From NCBI GenBank assembly GCA_902783085.1, contig CACZPT010000079.1, positions 1 to 11,268 of the forward strand: DNA of 11,268 nt, given 5' to 3'. How positions within the stretch are numbered: the stretch's first letter is position 1; each line of letters begins with the position of its first letter. This document shows, in pieces, positions 1 to 5,963 of this stretch. Source of the DNA: an uncultured Methanobrevibacter sp. (GTDB lineage Archaea > Methanobacteriota > Methanobacteria > Methanobacteriales > Methanobacteriaceae). The translations under genes were made by a program, and so were the position numbers. The notes under the pieces were generated by a model. The model made no database searches. It worked only from the letters and a program-made list of their open reading frames with translations, and had not been told where the DNA came from.

Positions 1-2
1 CA

Positions 3-500
3 ATCAAAAAATTAGTCGAAGAAGGTAAAATCAGAAGATTCTTTGTTGTTGGTGGATGTGATAAAGCAGCAAAACACAATGATTACTACAGAGAATTCGT
101 TGAAAACTTACCTGAAGATACTATTATTTTAACTTTAGCATGTGGTAAATACAAATTCAATGACTTGAATTTAGGTGATATTGAAGGCATTCCAAGATTA
201 TTGGATGTCGGTCAATGTAATGATACAATTGTAGCAGTTGATGTAGCATTAGCTTTAAGTGAGTTATTTGACTTACCTTTAAATGAATTACCATTAACAA
301 TTGTATTGAGTTGGATGGAACAAAAAGCCGCTGCAGTACTTTGGGCATTACTTTTCTTAGGAAAAACTGACATGTGGATTGGCCCTATTCTTCCTGCATG
401 GGCAAATGAAGACATATTGAATGTTTTAGTTGAAAACTATAATTTAACCCCTATATCTGGTGATGCAAAAGCAGATATTAAAACAATAATGGGGGATTAA
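3..500 (+). CDS. hcp: Hydroxylamine reductase / hybrid cluster protein, C-terminal part (5' end outside window)
   Basis: This is the last 165 codons of a hybrid cluster (prismane) protein, read in frame from base 3 with no start in the window. Family members carry a 4Fe-4S or 2Fe-2S cluster and a 4Fe-2S-2O hybrid cluster. They reduce hydroxylamine to ammonia in vitro and are linked to nitric oxide and nitrosative stress in anaerobes. The visible hybrid-cluster ligands are in the expected order: the Cys of GGCD (the persulfide-type cysteine, bases ~54-59), the Cys of ACGKY (~139-153), the Cys of GQCND (~211-225), and the Glu and Lys of WMEQKA (~313-330). The LDVGQCND and LSWMEQKA blocks are hallmark stretches. 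The protein ends in AKADIKTIMGD with TAA at 498-500. The next gene begins one base later, so the two are probably co-transcribed. The N-terminal cysteine motif that would define the Hcp class lies outside the window. Confidence 0.95.
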   Translation: MKKLVEEGKIRRFFVVGGCDKAAKHNDYYREFVENLPEDTIILTLACGKYKFNDLNLGDIEGIPRLLDVGQCNDTIVAVDVALALSELFDLPLNELPLTIVLSWMEQKAAAVLWALLFLGKTDMWIGPILPAWANEDILNVLVENYNLTPISGDAKADIKTIMGD

Positions 501-501
501 A

Positions 502-831
502 ATGACTGAAGATATTAAAGCCAAAGCATTAAATATAGAAAATATAGTTGAATATAGTGAAGATAGTGTTGTAAGTCGTGAAGTTATAAAAAAAGAGTTG
601 GGGACAGTTACTTTCTTTGCTTTTGATAAAGGTCAGGGATTGTCTGAGCATTCAGCTCCTTTTGATGCGATGGTTCAGATTATTGATGGTGAAGCAGAAA
701 TCACAATTTCTGGTGTAAAAAACACTGTTAAAAAAGGTGAAATTATTATCATGCCTGCAAATGAACCGCATGCACTTCAAGCTGTAAATATGCCATATAA
801 AATGATATTAACTATGATAAAATCAAATTAA
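502..831 (+). CDS. Small single-domain cupin, co-transcribed with hcp
   Basis: This 109-residue protein is a single cupin beta-barrel. Motif 1 is a degenerate G..L.EH.AP.DA around residues 46-60. Motif 2 is GEIIIMPANEPHAL at 79-92 (G, P, N, H spaced as in cupins). Only His50 and His90 stand in canonical metal-ligand positions; the second His and the Glu of the usual HxH...E pattern are replaced by Ala52 and non-acidic residues. The protein therefore either binds metal with fewer protein ligands or has a sensing or binding role. Small cupins of this H..P.DA type are common in anaerobes. The ATG is one base after the hcp stop, and a GGGGGAT-like ribosome binding site lies within the end of hcp (491-497). 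The context suggests a role next to Hcp in redox or nitrosative stress, but the substrate is unknown. Fold assignment is secure; function is not. Confidence 0.85.
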   Translation: MTEDIKAKALNIENIVEYSEDSVVSREVIKKELGTVTFFAFDKGQGLSEHSAPFDAMVQIIDGEAEITISGVKNTVKKGEIIIMPANEPHALQAVNMPYKMILTMIKSN

Positions 832-854
832 TATCATTTCATTTTTTTTATTTT
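832..854 (+). terminator. T-rich tract after the cupin gene
   Basis: The 16 bases between the cupin stop and the convergent methyltransferase stop are followed by an uninterrupted run of eight T (842-849) and more T (851-854). Archaeal RNA polymerase terminates at T-rich tracts without needing a hairpin, so this fits the terminator of the hcp-cupin transcript. The tract overlaps the stop codon of the minus-strand gene. No convincing stem is present. Confidence 0.4.
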
Positions 855-1666
855 ACCCACCAGAGTAAAACCCAATCGGCCTTATCTTTTTTATTATATA
901 ATTTTCCGGTTTCAGGATTTTTTGTTAATATTTTTTCTAAATATTCTTTTAATTTCTCTTTTTCACTTTCATTAAGTAAATCTAAACGAAATTTACCATT
1001 GTCCATAGCTTCTTCAATTGAATTGTAGTTTCTATAAGATTTGAAATCTAATCTTTCAACATTTGCATATATTCCCATATTGAATAAGATGTTAAATAGA
1101 TAATTATGGCTGGGAAAATGTTTATTTTCTTTACCAATATATTCGTTAAATTCCTCTTCTATTTTCCAGTTTTCAGGCCCAAATAATGTAATAAAAACAT
1201 ATTTGTTGGCAATTCTATCAATGGTTTTAAGAGTTTCTTCAATAGGTATTATACCATTCAATGACCTTGAAGCTAGAACAACGTCATGTGAACCAATTTC
1301 TTCAAAAGTAATTTCCTCAAGTGGTTTTAAAACAGTTTCAACATTATTAATATTCTCTTCTTGGGCTCTTTTGTTTAATAGTTCTAACATTTTAGGTGAT
1401 GAGTCAACACCTGTAACCTTTTTTACTTTTTTAGCAAGGGGGAGTGTTATTGAACCTTCACCACAACCTAAATCAAGCACAGTATCGTTTTCATTTAAGA
1501 TTAATTTTGAAAAAAGTGATTCTTGATAATCATCTTTTTTAGCTCTTTTTTGAAATCCTTCAGCGGCTTTATCCCAGTCTTTTCCTTTATCTTCTTTGTT
1601 TTTTAATTTTTCTTGCCAGAATTCTGTCCATTTAACTTCATTCGGATTTTCAATACATTGTTTCAT
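848..1666 (-). CDS. Class I SAM-dependent methyltransferase
   Basis: This 272-residue cytosolic protein has a Rossmann-type methyltransferase core. Motif I is LDLGCGEG at residues 64-71, which binds S-adenosylmethionine. The acidic loop after beta-2 is GVDSS at 86-90, where Asp88 should hold the ribose hydroxyls. A motif IV-like stretch (HDVVLASRSL) follows. The N-terminal ~55 residues are charged and helical (EFWQEKL, KDWDKAAEGF), a start common to archaeal and clostridial methyltransferases of unknown substrate. The C-terminus (ADWVLLWWVK) is a hydrophobic strand. It is the last gene of a minus-strand operon: its ATG lies 3 bases after the stop of the aldo/keto reductase, with an AGGTG ribosome binding site (plus-strand CACCT, 1674-1678) inside the end of that gene. 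The substrate cannot be told from sequence. Coupling to an iron-sulfur reductase suggests a small-molecule or cofactor substrate, but that is inference. Confidence 0.85.
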   Translation of the reverse strand: MKQCIENPNEVKWTEFWQEKLKNKEDKGKDWDKAAEGFQKRAKKDDYQESLFSKLILNENDTVLDLGCGEGSITLPLAKKVKKVTGVDSSPKMLELLNKRAQEENINNVETVLKPLEEITFEEIGSHDVVLASRSLNGIIPIEETLKTIDRIANKYVFITLFGPENWKIEEEFNEYIGKENKHFPSHNYLFNILFNMGIYANVERLDFKSYRNYNSIEEAMDNGKFRLDLLNESEKEKLKEYLEKILTKNPETGKLYNKKDKADWVLLWWVK

Positions 1667-1669
1667 ATT

Positions 1670-2677
1670 TTACACCTGTGTTTTACCATTTAAAATATTT
1701 TTATAATCATCATAATTTTCTTTAAGTAAACGTGGAATTTCAAGTTCGTATGGGCATTTATCAACACATTCGTAGCATTCAACACATTCTTGTGTTTTAT
1801 CCATTATTTTTACATATTCTTCTGTTAAATAAGGTTCAGCTGGAAATCGTCTAACCCATAAAGACATTCTGGCACATAAACTAATGTTGATATCTTCTGG
1901 ACAAGGCATACAGTAAGCACATCCTCTGCAAAAGTCTTCACCTAATTCTTTTTTATCATTTTCAATGATTTTAAGCAATTCATCATCTAAAACGGTGTTT
2001 TTAGTATATGATAAGAATTCGTCCAACTCTTCAAGTTTTTGAATTCCCCATATTGGCAATACATTATCAAATTGATTTATATATGCATATGATGCTTTTG
2101 AATTAGTAAGTAATCCACCACCCATTGCTTTCATCGCAATAAATCCGATATCGAGTTTTTTGCATTTTTCAACAAGTTTGATTTCTTCTGCTCCGCTCAA
2201 ATAAGAAAATGGATATTGTAAGGTTTCATATAACCCACTATCGAGTGCTTCATGAGCATGTGTAATTTTATGGGTTGTAATTCCAATATGATTAATCAAA
2301 CCTTGATTTTTTGCTTCTAACATGGCTTTATATAATTCATCATCTGCTTTTGGAACAAATGAAATGTTGTGTAATTGATATAAGTCTAAATAATCAGTTT
2401 GCATACTTTTTAGTGATATTTCCAAATCACTCCAAAAGCTTTTAACATCTTCTGCAGCAGTTTTACTTGCAAGATAAATGTTTTCGCGCACTTCACTAAA
2501 AGCATTACCAAGTTTAGTTTCACTGTCTGTATAAAAATGTGCAGTGTCATAAAAATCAATTCCATTGGCATATGCTTTGTGTAATATTTCAATAGAATCT
2601 TCCATATTCCTTCGTTGGATTGGTAGAGCTCCAAATCCATTTTTATTAACGTTTAAATTTGTTTTTCCAAGTCTCAT
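1670..2677 (-). CDS. Aldo/keto reductase with C-terminal 4Fe-4S dicluster domain
   Basis: This 335-residue protein fuses an aldo/keto reductase TIM barrel (about 1-240) to a ferredoxin-like tail (about 248-320). The catalytic tetrad is visible: Asp44 and Tyr49 (FYDTAHFY), Lys72 (ASKT) and His103 (QLHN). The tail has a CxxCxxCxxCP motif (Cys250, 253, 256, 259), an extra Cys268, and a second CxxCxxCxxxCP motif (Cys298, 301, 304, 308), enough for two 4Fe-4S clusters. Such fused reductases are widespread in methanogens and clostridia. They are oxygen-sensitive oxidoreductases whose electron partner may be ferredoxin rather than only NAD(P)H; the physiological substrate is mostly unknown. Its ATG directly abuts the stop of the TPR gene with no gap, and an AGGTT ribosome binding site (plus strand 2684-2688) lies inside the TPR gene. 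It is the middle gene of the operon. Family assignment is firm; substrate is not assigned. Confidence 0.93.
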   Translation of the reverse strand: MRLGKTNLNVNKNGFGALPIQRRNMEDSIEILHKAYANGIDFYDTAHFYTDSETKLGNAFSEVRENIYLASKTAAEDVKSFWSDLEISLKSMQTDYLDLYQLHNISFVPKADDELYKAMLEAKNQGLINHIGITTHKITHAHEALDSGLYETLQYPFSYLSGAEEIKLVEKCKKLDIGFIAMKAMGGGLLTNSKASYAYINQFDNVLPIWGIQKLEELDEFLSYTKNTVLDDELLKIIENDKKELGEDFCRGCAYCMPCPEDINISLCARMSLWVRRFPAEPYLTEEYVKIMDKTQECVECYECVDKCPYELEIPRLLKENYDDYKNILNGKTQV

Positions 2678-3682
2678 TTAATAACCTAACATTTTTAATA
2701 TTATGTATAAAATAAAAATGATTATTAATGATATAATAGCTACTTTGGATTTTAAAAATTTGGTTTTTTTGAATTCTTGATCTTTTACATCGCCTAATTT
2801 TAAAATATTATCTTTTTCAAATGAACATTTTTGATAAATTGATTCAATGTCTTTTGGAAGTCTTCCATGTTCATTTAACATGTTTATTGTCTTATTTAAG
2901 TATTTTATAGCTTCATTATTATTTCCAAGCCATATCTCACAGTAAGCTGCTTTATAATTAAAATTAGTTAAAAGTTCTAAATTGTCTTTAACTTCTCCTT
3001 CATTTGAAATACAAATTTTATAATTTTTCAGGGCTTTTTTATAGTCGCCTAGTTCATATAATGCATTTCCTTTAGCATTTAGTGCAAGTACAGTCATATC
3101 GTTTTCAAGAGATTTATCTAAGTATTCAATTGACTGTTTATTTTTACCTGCAATTTGAAGCATCATTCCTTTATGTAAATATAGCTTTTCATCGGCACCA
3201 TATTCTTTTTCATAATTATTTAAATTATATAATGCTTCTTTATATTGCTTTGATTGAATTAATAATTCAATTTTAGCCATTTTAACTTCTTTTTTAGAAA
3301 TTCTTGGTTTTTCAATTTCACTGTATGTATCGTAATTTATATAGGCATCATCCATTAATTTTAAGGCTTCATCAATCTTATTTTTATTGAATCTTGACAA
3401 TGCTTTATCACATATGACATTAATTGATTTTGGCTGTTTTTTAAGATATTTATCGAAGTATTTTTCACCATAATCATCATTATCATGATTTTCATCATAA
3501 TATTGATAATATAATCCTTTTTCTTCAATTCCAGGTAAATAATCTTTTTCAATTAATTTATCTAAAATATTTAAATAGGATTCAATATCATCCCGACCGT
3601 GTCTTTTTCGAGCTAATTTTAGTGCACTAGCATAATCTTCATGTTTAATTAATTTTTCTGCTTTTTTAACAGCATTACTCAT
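2678..3682 (-). CDS. TPR-repeat protein with C-terminal membrane anchor
   Basis: This 334-residue protein is built mainly of helical tetratricopeptide-like repeats. The clearest are around residues 136-160 (QSKQYKEALYNLNNYEKEYG), 166-195 (LYLHKGMMLQIAGKNKQSIE), 199-227 (LALNAKGNALYELGDYKKAL) and 243-270 (YKAAYCEIWLGNNNEAIKYL). Residues 314-329 (VAIISLIIIFILYIIL) form one hydrophobic helix with Lys before it and a short LKMLGY tail, so the protein is probably tail-anchored with the repeats in the cytoplasm. There is no signal peptide or catalytic motif. TPR proteins scaffold protein-protein contacts. Methanobrevibacter-type genomes hold many, so the partner cannot be named. It is the first gene of the operon with the reductase and methyltransferase, and the no-gap junction suggests coupled translation. 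An AGGT ribosome binding site lies upstream (plus-strand ACCT, 3691-3694). Confidence 0.85.
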   Translation of the reverse strand: MSNAVKKAEKLIKHEDYASALKLARKRHGRDDIESYLNILDKLIEKDYLPGIEEKGLYYQYYDENHDNDDYGEKYFDKYLKKQPKSINVICDKALSRFNKNKIDEALKLMDDAYINYDTYSEIEKPRISKKEVKMAKIELLIQSKQYKEALYNLNNYEKEYGADEKLYLHKGMMLQIAGKNKQSIEYLDKSLENDMTVLALNAKGNALYELGDYKKALKNYKICISNEGEVKDNLELLTNFNYKAAYCEIWLGNNNEAIKYLNKTINMLNEHGRLPKDIESIYQKCSFEKDNILKLGDVKDQEFKKTKFLKSKVAIISLIIIFILYIILKMLGY

Positions 3683-3794
3683 ATTATCAAACCTAATTGT
3701 TTAACTATATAACTTCTCTATTAATATTTATATATTTTTAATTAAATAAATAATAGTACTTATTTTTATTAAAACTTAAAATTGTGATGATTAA
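3683..3794. promoter_or_regulatory. Divergent promoter between the TPR operon and gltX
   Basis: This 112-base gap separates two divergent genes. A near-symmetrical TATA element sits in the middle: TTTATATA at 3727-3734 on the plus strand, and TATATAAA on the minus strand (3728-3735). With the usual archaeal TATA-to-start distance of about 25 bases, transcripts would begin near 3758 (gltX) and near 3704 (TPR operon). Both would have short leaders that still contain the ribosome binding sites. The gltX site is GTGAT (3784-3788), complementary to the 16S 3' end, 6 bases before the ATG. The positions are read by eye; transcription starts are inferred. Confidence 0.5.
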
Positions 3795-5462
3795 ATGAAT
3801 AATTTAGAAGAAATTGTATATAAACATACTTTATTAAATGCAGCTAAACATAAAGGAAGTGCAAATCCTGGTGCTGTTATGGGTTCCATTATGAGTCAAG
3901 AGCCGGAATTAAGAAGTAAAGCAAAAGAAATTAGTCCTATTGCAGGTAAAATTGTTGCTCAAATTAATAAATTATCTCCAGAAGAACAAGCTAGTGAAAT
4001 GGAGAAATATAATGTTGAAGTTAAAGAGAAAAAACAAGTAAAAGAAGTAGGACTTCAAGAACTTCCTGGAAGTCATGAAAATATTGTAATGCGTTTTGCA
4101 CCAAACCCGAGTGGACCTTTACATATTGGTCATGCCCGTTCTGCCGTTCCAAATGGAGAATATGTTAAAAGACATGAGGGTAAATTAATTTTAAGAATCG
4201 AAGACACTGATCCAAAAAGAGTGTATGAAGATGCTTATGATATGATTCCTGAGGATTTAGGATGGTTGGGTGTAAACCCTAATGAAATCATTTATCAATC
4301 TGATAGATTTGAAATTTATTATGATTATGCTCGCCAATTAATCGAAAAAGGTGCAGCTTATATGTGTACTTGTGATGGTGCTACTTTTAAAGAACTTAAA
4401 GATAATTGTAAAGCCTGTCCATGTAGAAATAATTCGGTTGAAGAAAATCTTGAATTATGGGGTAAATTTGATACAATGGATGCTGGTGAAGCTGTTTTAA
4501 GAGTTAAAACAGATATTAATCATAAAAACCCAGCTATCCGTGATTGGGTTGCAATGAGGCTTGTTGATGAAAATCATCCTAGATTGGGCAATAAGTATAG
4601 AATATATCCTATGATGAACTTTTCTGTTGCTGTAGATGACCATTTAATGGGTATGACACATGTTTTAAGGGGAAAAGATCATTTAGCAAATACTGAAAAA
4701 CAAAAATACTTATACAATCATATGGGTTGGGATTTACCGGAGTTTATTCATTATGGTAGATTAAAAATGGAAGATATTGCTTTAAGTACATCTAAAGCGC
4801 TTGTAGGAATTGAGGATGGAACATATAGTGGATGGGATGATCCTAGACTTGGAACTTTAAGAGCAATTAAAAGACGAGGTATTAATCCAAAAGCCATTTA
4901 TGATTTAATTACGGAAATTGGAGTTAAAATGGCTGATTCAGCTATAAGTTGGAAAAAAATTTATGGATTAAACCGTAATTTATTAGAACCAATTGCTAAT
5001 AGGTATTTCTTTGTTGAAAATCCAAAATTGGTTGAAGTTTCAGGTTATGGGGATGGTGAAGTTGTAATTGAAAGACCACTTCATGCAGACCACTTGGAGC
5101 GTGGAAATAGATTACTGCCATTTAATGGAAAAGTATTTTTAGCTAATGATGATATTGTTGATGGTATATTTAGGTTAATGGATGCAGTTAATGTAGATAT
5201 TAATGGTGAAGATGTTACATTTAATTCAACTTCATTTGAAGATGCAAGAGATTTAAAAGCTAAAATTATCCAATGGGTGTCTGTTGATGAAAATGTTAAA
5301 GTATCTATTGTTATGGATGATGCATCTATAAAAACGGGTTTGGGTGAATTGGCACTTAAAGAGTTAAGTGTTGGAGATATTGTTCAATTTGAAAGAGTTG
5401 GTTTTGCTCGTTTAGATGAAATTAAAGATGATGAATTGATATTCTATTATGCTCATAAATAA
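3795..5462 (+). CDS. gltX: Glutamyl-tRNA synthetase, archaeal (class Ib) type
   Basis: This 555-residue enzyme charges tRNA-Glu with glutamate. Archaeal enzymes are typically non-discriminating and also make Glu-tRNA-Gln, which GatDE then amidates. The catalytic Rossmann fold starts after an archaeal-type N-terminal extension of about 95 residues. The HIGH signature is FAPNPSGPLHIGHARSA at 101-117 (HIGH = 110-113). The second signature is the archaeal/eukaryal form LSTSKA at 330-335 in place of KMSKS. A cysteine group (Cys191, 193, 205, 208, 210, within CTC...CKACPC) is a likely zinc site. LRIEDTDP (133-140) and LRGKDHL (291-297) are further class I GluRS blocks. The C-terminal ~150 residues form the beta-barrel anticodon domain of the GlnRS-like architecture found in archaeal enzymes. 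Length is normal for the archaeal family. The small downstream gene is translated from a site at the gltX stop codon, so the two form one transcript. Confidence 0.97.
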   Translation: MNNLEEIVYKHTLLNAAKHKGSANPGAVMGSIMSQEPELRSKAKEISPIAGKIVAQINKLSPEEQASEMEKYNVEVKEKKQVKEVGLQELPGSHENIVMRFAPNPSGPLHIGHARSAVPNGEYVKRHEGKLILRIEDTDPKRVYEDAYDMIPEDLGWLGVNPNEIIYQSDRFEIYYDYARQLIEKGAAYMCTCDGATFKELKDNCKACPCRNNSVEENLELWGKFDTMDAGEAVLRVKTDINHKNPAIRDWVAMRLVDENHPRLGNKYRIYPMMNFSVAVDDHLMGMTHVLRGKDHLANTEKQKYLYNHMGWDLPEFIHYGRLKMEDIALSTSKALVGIEDGTYSGWDDPRLGTLRAIKRRGINPKAIYDLITEIGVKMADSAISWKKIYGLNRNLLEPIANRYFFVENPKLVEVSGYGDGEVVIERPLHADHLERGNRLLPFNGKVFLANDDIVDGIFRLMDAVNVDINGEDVTFNSTSFEDARDLKAKIIQWVSVDENVKVSIVMDDASIKTGLGELALKELSVGDIVQFERVGFARLDEIKDDELIFYYAHK

Positions 5463-5467
5463 AGGTG
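5461..5467 (+). promoter_or_regulatory. Ribosome binding site that fixes the start of the next gene
   Basis: AAAGGTG begins inside the gltX stop codon (TAA, 5460-5462) and ends 5 bases before the ATG at 5473. This favours 5473 over the in-frame upstream ATG at 5449, which lies inside gltX and has no such site. Confidence 0.7.
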
Positions 5468-5472
5468 TTTGT

Positions 5473-5937
5473 ATGACTTTATTTACTAACGGATATGTAA
5501 TTCTTCAAGTACCTGAAGGTTTTGAAGCTATTAATGCAAAAGAGAAATTCGTTGAATTATCTTTGGTTAATACTTCAATTCCAATGACTGTTAAATTTTC
5601 AATTACTCCAACAATATCTGGTCTTCCTGATATTAAAAACAGTATTGAAGAGAGTATTAGAAATAATCAAAATATCGAATTAAATAATTCGGATTTTTTA
5701 GTTATTAATGATGATATTTATTATATGATTATTACATCTATAAAAACTAAAGAAAGTCAAATTCGTCGAAATGAGCTTTTATTTGTTAAAGATAATAATT
5801 TATATTCATTTGAGTTTGTATATCCTTATGCAGATGCAGAACTTGATGATTTTTATTTAAATATTATCAGGTCTTTAAAAATAGAAAATGCTAAGTATTC
5901 GATTGTTGATGGTGGTTATATAGTAAATGAAAATTAA
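5473..5937 (+). CDS. Small soluble protein, possibly PsbP/Mog1 (DcrB-like) fold
   Basis: I read a 154-residue protein from ATG 5473; an in-frame ATG at 5449 would add 8 residues but lies within gltX. There is no signal peptide, membrane helix or cysteine motif. The pattern starts with two short strands (GYVILQVPEGFEAI, 7-20) and a strand ending in a small helix (KFSITPTISG, then IKNSIEESI). It then shows paired strands (YYMIITSI, 83-90; RNELLFVKDNNLYSFEFVYP, 99-118) and a final helix (DDFYLNIIRSLKI, 125-137). That order, with a helix ending in a small SL(K) motif, resembles the PsbP/Mog1/DcrB (DUF1795-like) fold, in which similar small proteins have mixed and mostly unknown roles. This is a pattern-level impression, not a family match. 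It follows gltX by 10 bases and ends at a hairpin shared with the convergent gene. No link to tRNA charging is evident from its sequence. Confidence 0.7.
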   Translation: MTLFTNGYVILQVPEGFEAINAKEKFVELSLVNTSIPMTVKFSITPTISGLPDIKNSIEESIRNNQNIELNNSDFLVINDDIYYMIITSIKTKESQIRRNELLFVKDNNLYSFEFVYPYADAELDDFYLNIIRSLKIENAKYSIVDGGYIVNEN

Positions 5938-5963
5938 AGATATATTTTAATTAATATATCTTT
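5936..5963. terminator. Perfect inverted repeat between convergent genes, likely bidirectional terminator
   Basis: Arms AAAGATATATT (5936-5946) and AATATATCTTT (5953-5963) are perfect 11-base complements around a 6-base loop. On the plus strand a T run extends to 5965. On the minus strand the reverse complement of 5931-5938 also gives T-rich sequence. The repeat starts in the stop codon of the plus gene and overlaps the last codons of the minus gene (DVKKIY-stop). The position between two convergent stops and the T-rich flanks suggest a shared terminator. Confidence 0.65.

Noticed and set aside
1203..1526. Plus-strand open frame opposite the methyltransferase
   Set aside because: It lies wholly inside a gene with clear SAM motifs on the other strand and shows no recognisable domain.
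5449..5472. Upstream ATG as start of the gene after gltX
   Set aside because: It lies inside gltX, while AAAGGTG is correctly spaced from ATG 5473.
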